Shown piece by piece: positions 18,243 through 26,119 of a DNA stretch of 27,500 bases. A program made the translations under genes and the position numbers. The notes beneath the pieces were generated by a model, which worked only from the letters and a program-made list of their open reading frames with translations, was not told the DNA's origin and did no database searches. How positions within the stretch are numbered: the first letter of the stretch is position 1; each line of letters starts with the position of its first letter. This stretch comes from Prorocentrum cordatum. Its lineage: Eukaryota; Sar; Dinophyceae; Prorocentrales; Prorocentraceae. The stretch lies in NCBI GenBank assembly GCA_963575745.1, contig CAUYUJ010021072.1, positions 1-27,500 on the forward strand, in the 5' to 3' direction.

Positions 18243-18528
18243 TCAGGCGATTCGCTCGTCTCAGCAATCTAAGGGGGGCGGCGGGGGGGTATTTCACGGG
18301 GTCCCGTTCGCGGAATTTTGTGGGGATGTCTCAGGCGGTTTGGCCATTTTCTGATCCAACATGTTTCGTTTTCGGAGCAGATTTGGAGGATGTCTCAGGC
18401 GATTCGCTCGTCTCAGCACTCTAAGGGGGGCGGCGGGGGGGTATTTCACGGGGTCCCGTTCGCGGAATTTTGTGGGGATGTCTCGGCGGTTTGCTTGTTT
18501 TCTGTGCCGACATCCTTCGCTTTCGGAG
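18243..18528 (+). repeat. Two ~150 bp repeat units in copy A
   Basis: Each unit runs GGCGATTCGCTCGTCTCAGCA, a G-rich stretch, TTCGCGGAATTTTGTGGGGATG and GTTTTCGGAGCAGATTTGGAGG. They are homologous to, but diverged from, the 152 bp units at 21129-21734. Confidence 0.85.
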
Positions 18529-18649
18529 CAGATTTGGAGGATGTCTCGAGCGAGGCGCTCATTTTCACCCCCCAGGTGGGCCAGATTTTGAGGATGTCTC
18601 GATCGGTTTGCTTGTTTTGGTGGCCAGGCTCGTGGGCGCAGATTCTTCT

Positions 18650-18920
18650 CAGGATGCCACAGGTGGCTCCAACAGGCTCCAGGAGGCCCCAGGAGACCAC
18701 ATGAGGTCCCAGGAGGCATCAGGAGGCCACAGAAAGACTCAAGAGGCCACAGGATGTCCCAAGAGGCTCCATGGAGGCCCCAGGAAGCTCCAGAAGGATC
18801 AGGAAACCACAGGAGGCCCCAGGATGGCAACAGGAAACGCAGGAGGCCTCGGAAGGCAACAGGAGGCCCCGAGAGGCCCCAGGAGGAGGAGGCCCCAGAA
18901 GGCAACAGGAGTGGCTCCAA
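18650..18920 (+). repeat. AGGAGGCCCC minisatellite in copy A
   Basis: Units of about 9-12 bp (CAGGAGGCCCCAGGA and variants with ACA, TCA or CTC) run from the TCCAACAGGCTCC motif to the GGCAACAGGAGTGGCTCCAATC motif. They match 21868-22350 in copy B. Confidence 0.85.
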
Positions 18921-18925
18921 TCACA

Positions 18926-19120
18926 TGTGTTTTACGTATGACTCCTATCGATTGGGCCTCACCTGGAGCACGATTCTTTGATGTTCTACGTATGTTTCTA
19001 TAGATTGTCCTTCTCCTGTGTACACACTCATACATGTTTTTACTCATGTTCCTATATATTGGGCCTCTCCTGGGGAACGAGTCCTTGGTGTTTTACGCGT
19101 GTTCCTATAGATTGCCCTTC
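18926..19120 (+). repeat. ~65 bp tandem repeats in copy A
   Basis: Three to four units have the form TGTTTTACGTATG, TTCCTATAGATTG, GGCCTCTCCTGGGGCACGA. They continue after the retrocopy at 20601-20660. The same series is uninterrupted in copy B at 22355-22620. Confidence 0.82.
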
Positions 19121-19134
19121 TGTGGCTCTAATCC
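19121..19134 (+). repeat. Target-site duplication, left copy
   Basis: TGTGGCTCTAATCC is repeated exactly at 20587-20600. The same 14-mer occurs once, uninterrupted, at 22549-22562 in copy B, which shows the pre-insertion state. Confidence 0.93.
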
Positions 19135-19135
19135 C

Positions 19136-19157
19136 TCCGTAGCCATTTTGGCTCATG
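19136..19157 (+). other. Relict dinoflagellate spliced leader (DinoSL)
   Basis: The 22 nt match the conserved leader at 21 positions: T, then CCGTAGCCATTTTGGCTC, then ATG where the leader has AAG. Sequence after it is not a splice donor (it continues CCTGGCG), so this is not an SL RNA gene. The single A-to-T change creates an ATG at 19155, out of frame with the main open frame. Confidence 0.95.
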
Positions 19158-19230
19158 CCTGGCGCGCGCTGGTTCAAGGGTGGCCCTCTGGCGAAAGCCT
19201 ATTGGGCGCCCTTCGCTCCGCGCGCTCCGC

Positions 19231-20340
19231 ATGATGGCTCGGGGGGCGGCTGCAGGAAGCTGCCCGTGGCGTTCCTCGCGGGACCGCAGGCTGGCTCGGC
19301 GCCGTGCCCGCGATGCCTGCGAGCGCGGGCTCTGGAGAGCCCTGCGCGGCCGTGGAGACCCGCCCTGTCGCGGCACCGCGCTCGTGTCCCTGGCGGAGGA
19401 TGTCGACAGGCGCGAGAGGTTGTCGCGGGGGGTGCTCGTCTCTAGGATCCTCGGTTCGCGAACAGCTCATGGCGACGTGCTCATCAGGAACTGCTCCCAG
19501 CACGCACGGGACCTTCCCGCGGACGGGGCAGGGGCAGCGCAGTGGCGGGCAGCCGCGCGCGGTCCACGACTCGGCGCTGGAAGCTTTCCTGCTGCTGGTG
19601 TTCTTGAATTTCTTCCTAGTGCTGGGCGCTGGGAAGCACTGCATGATGATCGCCTTCCGGCACCGGTGGCGCAGGTCTGCTGCGCGTTCGAGGACGTCGT
19701 CGACAGCACCTCCCCCGTCCAGGAGGAGGAGCTGGCTCCCGCCGATGCCTCGGAGCGTGGCTCGTCTCATGCAGGCTGTGCTCTGGGCGGCTCCGCGTCC
19801 GCCGCCGCGCCTTCGGCGTTGCGGGCCGACGCTCCAGAGTTCTCGCCCGTCGTCCAGGAGCTGTTTCCGTGTGTCGAGGAGGCCAACTACACTCTGGCAG
19901 AGCGCTCGGCGTCTCCCGTGGTGGACTCTCCTTTCCCGAGGTGCACCTGCGGCGCCACGGTGTTCTCGGGCATCCCTGCTGCTGCGCTGCCGCCGTTCGT
20001 CAGTCGCTGTGTGGAGGGGTGGCCGCGCCATGGTCGCGACGGGATCGCTGGCGGCCCAGGCTCACCAAGTACATCCAGCAGCGTGCACGGCGACTCGTCG
20101 ATGTGCTGCTCGTCGTCTTCCTCGTCGTTGACGACCGTGCAGAGTGGTGAACGCTTCTCGGGCGTCCCCCTGCTCGAGCTCTGCTACCGTGGGCGCAAGG
20201 CGGCACCCTGGTGGATTGCTCGTATGGTGGTCTTCGAAGCTTGGCTCGACCCTCTGCTGAATCCTCCTGAGCAGGCCCTCACCCCAGCGCTCGAGGTTAG
20301 TGAATCGGCCGACGATTTCTCTGACTTGACGTGGCGGTAG
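19231..20340 (+). CDS. Intact open frame of the retrocopy, unknown protein
   Basis: This is a 369-codon frame starting ATGATGGCTCGG, the first in-frame ATG after the leader, with a stop TAG at 20338-20340. Residues 1-60 are Arg-rich. The middle is Ala/Ser/Glu-rich (QEEELAPADASERGS). A Cys-containing stretch reads DSPFPRCTCGATVFSG. A Ser run (CCSSSSSS) follows, and the tail reads WWIARMVVFEAWLDPLLN then DDFSDLTWR. No family is recognised, and there is no signal peptide or membrane segment. Other frames are also fairly open because of GC content, so frame assignment rests on length and the first-ATG position. The real protein could have been frameshifted after retroposition. Confidence 0.45.
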   Translation: MMARGAAAGSCPWRSSRDRRLARRRARDACERGLWRALRGRGDPPCRGTALVSLAEDVDRRERLSRGVLVSRILGSRTAHGDVLIRNCSQHARDLPADGAGAAQWRAAARGPRLGAGSFPAAGVLEFLPSAGRWEALHDDRLPAPVAQVCCAFEDVVDSTSPVQEEELAPADASERGSSHAGCALGGSASAAAPSALRADAPEFSPVVQELFPCVEEANYTLAERSASPVVDSPFPRCTCGATVFSGIPAAALPPFVSRCVEGWPRHGRDGIAGGPGSPSTSSSVHGDSSMCCSSSSSSLTTVQSGERFSGVPLLELCYRGRKAAPWWIARMVVFEAWLDPLLNPPEQALTPALEVSESADDFSDLTWR

Positions 20341-20579
20341 GCCGTAAGTCTCCCAACCTGAGCTGGGGAGCGCCTTCGGTGGTCTGAGCCTTTTCAGGCT
20401 CGGCACGGGGTGGATGGTGGCTCGCGCGGCTGCCTCACCTGACGGCGCACACCCACGCAGCGCGGCGTGCGCGCTGCTTCTTGGAGGCCGCTGTTTGCGG
20501 GCCTCCTTGCCGCAGTTTGCGGCTCTCGCCTTCGTGGCGGCAGGATCGGTTCGTGCTGCACGGGCTGCCTTGTCATTTT
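20341..20579 (+). other. 3' untranslated part of the retrocopy
   Basis: GC-rich sequence between the stop codon and the A-tail. It ends GGGCTGCCTTGTCATTTTAAAAAAA. Confidence 0.6.
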
Positions 20580-20586
20580 AAAAAAA

Positions 20587-20600
20587 TGTGGCTCTAATCC
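20587..20600 (+). repeat. Target-site duplication, right copy
   Basis: Exact copy of TGTGGCTCTAATCC directly after the A-tail. The interrupted ~65 bp repeat resumes with GCAATGCTTTATG, matching 22563 onward in copy B. Confidence 0.93.
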
Positions 20601-21128
20601 GCAATGCTTTATGTACGTCTGTTGCTATAGATTGCGCCTCTCCTGGGGCACGAAACCTCCCTAGGAGGTCCCAGGAGGCCCCCAGAGGCTCCTGGAGACC
20701 CCAGGAAACCCCAGTAGGTTTCAGGAGGCCCCCGGAGGCCCCAGGCTCATGCACAGAGACGCGCTCGTACTACTGAGGCTCATTCGCACTCCAATTCATT
20801 CGCAGTTAGATAGATGCCCAGACCGTCGCAACTGAAGCCCGTTTATATTCGAAAGCTCTTCCGCCTAGACATTCACGGCGGACAGGTCCATGCGAATAGA
20901 TGCACATATGGGGAGCTCCACGCAGTGAATAATTACTTGGACGCCTCCTACTCCTCCTCCTCCTCCTCCTCTTTTCTCCTCCCCTCCTGTCGGACATACT
21001 CAGACTTGCTCATACACAGACTTACTCATACTCAGACTTACTCATACTCAGACCTACTCATACTCAGACTTACTCACACTCAGACATACTCATATACAGA
21101 CTTACTCATACACAGACTTACTCATACA

Positions 21129-21734
21129 CAGATTTGGAGGATGTCTCGGGCGAGGCGCTCATTTCAGCACCCCTAAGGGGAGCCGCCAGGGGTGTTTGCA
21201 CGGGCTCGTTCGCGGCCATTTTGTGGGGATGTCTCAGGCGGTTTGCTTGTTTCTGGGCCCAACATCCTTCGCTTTCGGAGCAGATTTGAGGATGTCTCGA
21301 GCGAGGCGCTCATTTCAGCACCCCTAAGGGGAGCCGCCAGGGGTGTTTGCACGGGCTCGTTCGCGGCCATTTTGTGGGGATGTCTCAGGCGGTTTGCTGT
21401 TTCTGGGCCCAACATCCTTCGCTTTCGGAGCAGATTTGGAGGATGTCTCGAGCGAGGCGCTCATTTCAGCACCCCTAAGGGGAGCCGCCAGGGGTGGTTG
21501 CACGGGCTCGTTCGCGGCCATTTTGTGGGGATGTCTCAGGCGGTTTGCTTGTTTCTGGGCCCAACATCCTTCGCTTTCGGAGCAGATTTGGAGGATGTCT
21601 CGAGCGAGGCGCTCATTTCAGCACCCCTAAGGGGAGCCGCCAGGGGTGTTTGCACGGGCTCGTTCGCGGCCATTTTGTGGGGATGTCTCAGGCGGTTTGC
21701 TTGTTTCTGGGCCCAACATCCTTCGCTTTCGGAG
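21129..21734 (+). repeat. Four 150-152 bp tandem units
   Basis: Units start at 21129, 21281, 21431 and 21583 with CAGATTTGGAGGATGTCTCG and are nearly identical. A fifth, divergent unit starts at 21735 and passes into the module shared with copy A. Each unit has CGAGCGAGGCGCTCATTTCA, CACCCCTAAGGGGAGCCGCC and TTCGCGGCCATTTTGTGGGG. The CCCCTAAGGGG core is a palindrome. Units are contiguous with no spacers, so this is not CRISPR-like. Confidence 0.93.
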
Positions 21735-21816
21735 CAGATTTGGAGGATGTCTCGAGCGAGGCGCTCATTTTCACCCCCCAGGTGGGCCAGATTTTGAGGA
21801 TGTCTCGATCGGTTTG

Positions 21817-22260
21817 CTTGTTTTGGTGGCCAGGCTCGTGGGCGCAGATTCTTCTCAGGATGCCACAGGAGGCTCCAACAGGCTCCAGGAGGCCCCAGGA
21901 GACCACATGAGGTCCCAGGAGGCATCAGGAGGCCACAGAAAGACTCAAGATGCCACAGGATGTCCCAAGAGGCTCCAGGAGGCCCCAGGAAGCTCCAGAA
22001 GGCCTCAGGAAACCACAGGAGGCCCCAGGAGGCAACAGCTTGTTTTGGTGGCCAGGCTCGTGGTCGCAGATTCTTTTCAGGATGCCACAGGAGGCTCCAA
22101 CAGGCTCCAGGAGGCCCCAGGAGACCACATGAGGCCCCAGGAGGTATCAGGAGGCCCAGAAAGACTCAAGATGCCACAGGATGTCCCAAGAGGCTCCAGG
22201 AGGCCCCAGGAAGCTCCAGAAGGCCTCAGGAAACCACAGGAGGCCCCAGGAGGCAACAGG
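21817..22260 (+). repeat. 222 bp direct duplication inside copy B
   Basis: CTTGTTTTGGTGGCCAGG starts at 21817 and again at 22039. Both copies continue through the GATGCCACAGGAGGCTCC and AGGAGGCCCC tract to GGCAACAG. Copy A has only one (from 18610). Confidence 0.87.
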
Positions 22261-22895
22261 AAGCGCCAGGAGGCCTCGGAAGGCAACAGGAGGCCCCGAG
22301 AGGCCCCAGGAGCAGGAGGCCTCAGAAGGCAACAGGAGTGGCTCCAATCCCATGTGTTTTACGTATGCTCCTATCGATTGGGCCTCACCTGGAGCACGAT
22401 TCTTTGATGTTCTACGTATGTTTCTATAGATGGTCCTTCTCCTGTGTACACAATCCTAAATGTTTTACTCATGTTCCTATGTATTGGGCCTCTCCTGGGG
22501 CACGAGTCCTTGGTGTTTTACGCGTGTTCCTATAGATTGCCCTTCTCCTGTGGCTCTAATCCGCAATGTTTTATGTACGTCTGTTGCTATAGATTGCGCC
22601 TCTCCTGGGGCACGAAACCTTCCTAGGAGGTCCCAGGAGGTCCCAAGAGGCTCCTGGAGACCCCAGGAAGCCCCAGTAGGTTTCAGGAGGCCCCAGGAGG
22701 CCCCAGGCTCATGCACAGAGACGCGCTCGTACTACTGAGGCTCATTCACACTCCAATTCATTCGCAGTTAGATTGATGTCCAGACCGTCACAACTGAAGC
22801 CCGTTAATATTCGAAAGCTCTTGCGCCTAGACATTCACGGCGGACAGGTCCATGCGAGTAGATGCACATATGGGGAGCTCCACGCAGTGAATAAT

Positions 22896-22940
22896 TTTGC
22901 AATCCTTCGTTTTGTTGCAATCCTTCGTTCGAAATAGGAG
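22896..22940 (+). repeat. GCAATCCTTCG repeat cluster 2 (short)
   Basis: Two GCAATCCTTCGTT units begin exactly where copy B ends. They belong to the same family as the fold-backs at 17726 and 23605. Confidence 0.75.
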
Positions 22941-23124
22941 GTGGGCGCGGTGCGGGGTGGGTGGTCTGAGGTCAGAGGCCAGCCCGCAGGAGGGAGCACG
23001 GGCCCGTGCGAGAGCTCTCCGCTTCTCTTCCGGTGGGTGCCTTCGCGCGCCTGCCAGGGGTCGAGCGCTGGCGGGCCTGCCGGGCAGCGTCCACAGAGCG
23101 TGGGAGACGCGCGGATCTGCGCGC

Positions 23125-23410
23125 ACCTCCTCTTTCTCCTCCTCCTCCTCCTCCCTCCTCCTCCCCTCCCCTCCTCCTCTCCTCCTCCTCATCCTCCTCC
23201 TCCTTTTCCTCCTCCTCCTCCTCCTCCTTCCTCCTCCTCCCTTCCATTTTCGTCCTTCTTCTCCCAATTCATCATCCACAGAGGAGAGAGGGTGAGAAGG
23301 AGGAGGAGGAGGAGGCGACGAAGCGGGAATCGAGGAAGACGAAGAGCCACGCGCAGGAGGAGGCGGAAGAGGAGGCGGAGGAGGAAGGCATGGGGGGGGG
23401 GGGGGGCAGA
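23125..23410. repeat. (TCC)n followed by (GGA)n, inverted triplet arrays
   Basis: About 120 bp of TCC-rich sequence (23125-23245) is followed 50 bp later by about 100 bp of GGA-rich sequence (23295-23395) and a G run. The two arms are complementary and could form a large hairpin. Confidence 0.85.
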
Positions 23411-23556
23411 GGGGGAGTGACCTTCACGACGAGGGAGGGAGACGCGCAGAGTGGTTGACGAGGAGGGGGGGGGCGGCACGGCGCGACGGTGCGGCTCGAG
23501 CTGGCGCGCGACACGTGTTCGGCCGTGGCGGGAGGCCGGAAGCCTGGAAAGGGCAG

Positions 23557-23579
23557 GCGGCGAACACTGTGGAACAAAC
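23557..23579 (+). repeat. 23 bp inverted-repeat family, copy 1
   Basis: GCGGCGAACACTGTGGAACAAAC differs by one base from the reverse complement of 24151-24173. It faces that copy across 594 bp, so the two could be the termini of a 617 bp element. Confidence 0.65.
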
Positions 23580-23604
23580 GCGCGACACGGATCACGATGT
23601 GTGC

Positions 23605-23785
23605 AAAAAAACAAAGGATTGCAAAAAGACCCAGGATTGCAAAAAAACAAGGATTGCAAAAAAAACCTTGAACGAAGGATTGCAACGAAGGATTGCAAAA
23701 ACTAAGGGTTGTTTTGCAATCCTTTTTGCAATCCTTGGGTTTTTTTGCAATCCTGTTTTTTTTTTTTGCAATCCTTCGAATAATG
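23605..23785. repeat. GCAATCC fold-back cluster 3
   Basis: Left units AGGATTGCAAAAA (five or six copies, 23615-23700) face right units TTTTTGCAATCCTT (four copies, 23712-23780). The centre holds CCTTGAACGAAGGATTGC, also seen at 17785. Confidence 0.87.
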
Positions 23786-23791
23786 GTCAGA

Positions 23792-24017
23792 GCCCCGAAT
23801 CATCAGGGGTAACTCGGGTCAGGGCTAACTCGGGTTCGTTTTTCGGGAATCCGAACCCGAGGTACCCCGGGCCCGAGTTACCCCGGATATTTCGGGCGTC
23901 CAGGGCCCCGAATCATCAGGGGTAACTCGGGTCAGGGCTAACTCGGGTTCCTTTTTCGGGAATCCGAACCCGAGGTACCCCGGGCCCGAGTTACCCCGGA
24001 TAACTCGGGCGCCCAAA
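23792..24017 (+). repeat. 113 bp fold-back unit, two tandem copies
   Basis: GCCCCGAATCATCAGGGG starts at 23792 and again at 23905. Each copy contains GGGGTAACTCGGG and its reverse complement CCCGAGTTACCCC about 60 bp later. Between them lies TCGGGAATCCGA, also self-complementary. The copies differ at only a few bases. Confidence 0.9.
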
Positions 24018-24150
24018 ATGGGTTGCGGGGTTGTTGGTCTGTCGAGGATTCGCGGCACGTGTCCGCTCGTGGCCGCCCGTGACCGCCTCGTGGGCGGCCG
24101 CATAGCTTGCATCACAGAGCTTGCATCGCACGTCTTCTGCGGCACGGATC

Positions 24151-24197
24151 GTTTGTTCCACAATGTTCGCCGCAGCGGCGAACATTATGTAACAAAC
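24151..24197. repeat. 47 bp near-perfect palindrome (copies 2 and 3 of the 23 bp family)
   Basis: GTTTGTTCCACAATGTTCGC and so on to 24173, a single A, then the mirrored arm 24175-24197. The arms pair at 21 of 23 positions. The arm is the same 23 bp sequence found at 23557-23579. This looks like two element ends abutting head to head. Confidence 0.85.
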
Positions 24198-24675
24198 GTA
24201 TGACAATTCAGCAGGTGAGCGTTTTTTGATTCATTATTCTGCCGATCGGCGCGGGCCTCGCCCCCCCCCCCCGTGGAGTAGATCTTTGCTGTTTCTGGGC
24301 GCCTGCCTCGAGCAGGTGGAGAGCTGTTGCAAACAGTCGCACTAAGCAGCGGTCCGGAGCCAGACCCCCCCCCTTCCGCCCAATGTCGAAACGCCGAGGG
24401 CCGGATCCCCAAAAAAACGTCGAGGTATGCAAGCGCCTCGCCGGTTAAGCCGACGAAGATGTGCAAAGGCCTACCATTCGTTTATGTCCAAAGTTTTGGC
24501 TCGACGCCGGCGTGGTGCATCAATCTCAGCTTGACCGAACAGGTTGGTTGCGCCCCTTGACGTCCGTTTGGGGTGTTCTGCAGACCTGACCCCCCGCCCC
24601 TACTCAAGTTCGGGGTGAATCCCGCCACCGCCTGTGGGTTGTGTGACGCAGGCTTCGCGGATGCCCGTGGTTTTC
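24198..24675. other. Intergenic, no gene seen
   Basis: Mixed sequence with two C-runs (about 24251-24272 and 24366-24373). Open frames are short and without domains. Confidence 0.5.
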
Positions 24676-25055
24676 TGAGGGAAGCGTCCGGGGCGCTTCT
24701 TGGAGGCCTGTTGGAGGCTCTTCGGATGCCTCGCAGCAGCCTCTTGGAGCGCGTGTCGGGGCATCTGGCTCTTGGGGGCCTCTTGGAGGGCTTTCCAGGC
24801 CTCGCGGGGGCGGCTTGAAAGTCCTTGGGGGGGCTCTCGGGGCCATCTTGGGGGGAAAGGCTCGAAATATCAGTTCGGATTTCCCTTATTGGGTTTTTCT
24901 TGGGGCTCTCTTGGGCCGCGTTGTGTGCCCGTGGGGCCTGTTAGGGTCTCTCTCGGGGGTCTCTCGGTCCGTCTTGGGGGCCCCTGGGGCCGTCCGGGGG
25001 CCCTCGTGGGCCGTCTTGGGGCGAACCTGGGACGATCTTGCGAGCCCCTTGGGCC
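24676..25055 (+). repeat. Diverged minisatellite related to the left third
   Basis: CTTGGAGGCCTGTTGGAGGC, TTGGGGGCCTCTTGGAGGG and GGGCCGTCTTG units recur in forward orientation. They are more irregular than at 1-9360 and lack the spacer and structured modules. Confidence 0.75.
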
Positions 25056-25299
25056 GTCTTGTACGTTCACCAAACGCACAAAGCGAGCGCGCTGAAATGT
25101 AAGGTGTCCATAGGAGTCGGGGCGACTATTATTTCTTGGGGCCGTCGTAGGTGTCCCGGTGGAGCACTAGTAGGGCGTTTTTGAGGTCACGTGGGTGGTC
25201 TGGAAGCCATCTTGGTCAGTTACGATCTCTCTTCGGCGCATCGGAGGCCAGCTGAGGCTTGGGTGTTCGGCTGTTTCATTGAAGGAAGTCCGAAGTCTG

Positions 25300-25650
25300 A
25301 AGCGACAGCATGTTGAAACAAAAAAGCCACCCATCCGTGTAATTGCTGCACTTGTTTAAGACGAATGCGCCCTGCGCTGTTGCTGTAGCCCCGTGCTGAA
25401 AAGGAGCCACCCTCGCTTGCGCATGCGTTGCAAATTTGTGAGACGAATGTAGCGGCAGCAAGGCGAGGCTTGGAACTTGGAAAGTTACATGCTGCAGAGT
25501 TTTAGACGAGTGTGCGCCGCACTTAAGCGCGAGCCATAATTTGAAAGCTGGCCCCGCTTCCACTGGCGTAACTGTTGCAAGTTTTCAAAAGGAATGTGCG
25601 CGGCAAAAATGCGAGAGTTCTGTTTTAAGCACGTGCTTCATTGTACATGT
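25300..25650 (+). repeat. Degenerate ~75 bp repeats, distal group
   Basis: Four to five diverged units share a core like GAAAAGGAGCCACCC, GCATGCGTTGCAAATTT and GAGACGAATGT(G/A)GCG. They are related to 17161-17330. No protein reading is supported. 25056-25299 and 25650-25880 show nothing recognisable. Confidence 0.6.
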
Positions 25651-25879
25651 GGTGAAGTTGTGAAAGACGGCAACGCGCAGTGCTAAGGTGTTTTCAAACG
25701 GCATATCCTCCATGCGTGCAACTGCCATCTGCTTGACCTTCAAGCTTCTGGACAGTAAGGTAGTGAGGAATTCTTAGGCGAAACGCTTGACCCGCCCGAC
25801 CGACACGCCTAGAGTGCAACAGGGAAGAGTTCTCTTCAAGGAGAAGGGGTGGAGGTGGATCGAACTGGGCGGAGGCTCA

Positions 25880-26085
25880 AGGAGAGGAGGAACAGCAGGA
25901 GCAGCAGGCGGAAAAGCATCAGGAGGAATAGGAGGAATAGGAGCAGCAGGAAGAATAGGAGGAACAGGAGGAATAGCATAGGAGGAATAGGAGACAGCAG
26001 GAGCAGCACCATGAGCAGCAGGAGGAATAGGAGGAGGAACAGGAGGAATAGGAGAAGGAGGAGGAGGACACCAGCCAGGACATCA
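25880..26085 (+). repeat. AGGAGGAATAGGAGCAGC minisatellite
   Basis: Purine-rich units of 9-18 bp built on AGGAGGAATAGGAGCAGCAGG. Confidence 0.88.
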
Positions 26086-26119
26086 CCCTGGAGGGCGGCC
26101 ACCACTGAGCGCGGCGCGG

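Larger units (their letters stand above)
19135..20586 (+). mobile_element. Retroposed spliced-leader mRNA (processed retrocopy)
   Basis: The 1452 bp insert has all marks of a reverse-transcribed mature mRNA. It has a DinoSL at the 5' end (19136-19157), no visible introns, a 3' A-tail (20580-20586, seven A), and a 14 bp target-site duplication on both sides. It interrupts a repeat that is intact in copy B. Such recycling of spliced-leader cDNAs is known in dinoflagellates; the machinery is presumed to be LINE-like and is not encoded here. The open frame (19231-20340) is unbroken, so the copy is either young or retained. Confidence 0.93.
18085..20934 (+). repeat. Tandem segmental duplication, copy A
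   Basis: The order is: CACTCAGACTC minisatellite (18085-18245), two diverged ~150 bp units (18243-18528), AGGAGGCCCC minisatellite (about 18650-18920), ~65 bp repeats (18926-19120 and onward), and a unique tail ending GTGAATAATT. Copy B (20995-22896) has the same modules in the same order. Copy A is interrupted by the retrocopy at 19135-20586; without it copy A is about 1.4 kb. Confidence 0.85.
20995..22896 (+). repeat. Tandem segmental duplication, copy B (empty site)
   Basis: Module order is the same as copy A: CATACTCAGACTTACT minisatellite (20995-21128), 152 bp units (21129 on), AGGAGGCCCC minisatellite, ~65 bp repeats, and a tail ending GTGAATAATT (22896). Differences from copy A are more and cleaner 152 bp units, an internal 222 bp duplication, and no retrocopy. 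Confidence 0.87.

Noticed and set aside
19136-19157. SL RNA gene
   Set aside because: The leader is not followed by a GT donor or an SL RNA intron-like region. It is followed by a long open frame, an A-tail and target duplications, so it is an mRNA copy.
19174-20031. 285-codon minus-strand open frame across the retrocopy
   Set aside because: The orientation is fixed as plus by the leader and A-tail. The minus frame is Arg-rich GC shadow.
21129-21800. CRISPR-like array of repeats
   Set aside because: The 150-152 bp units are contiguous and there are no unique spacers. The genome is eukaryotic.
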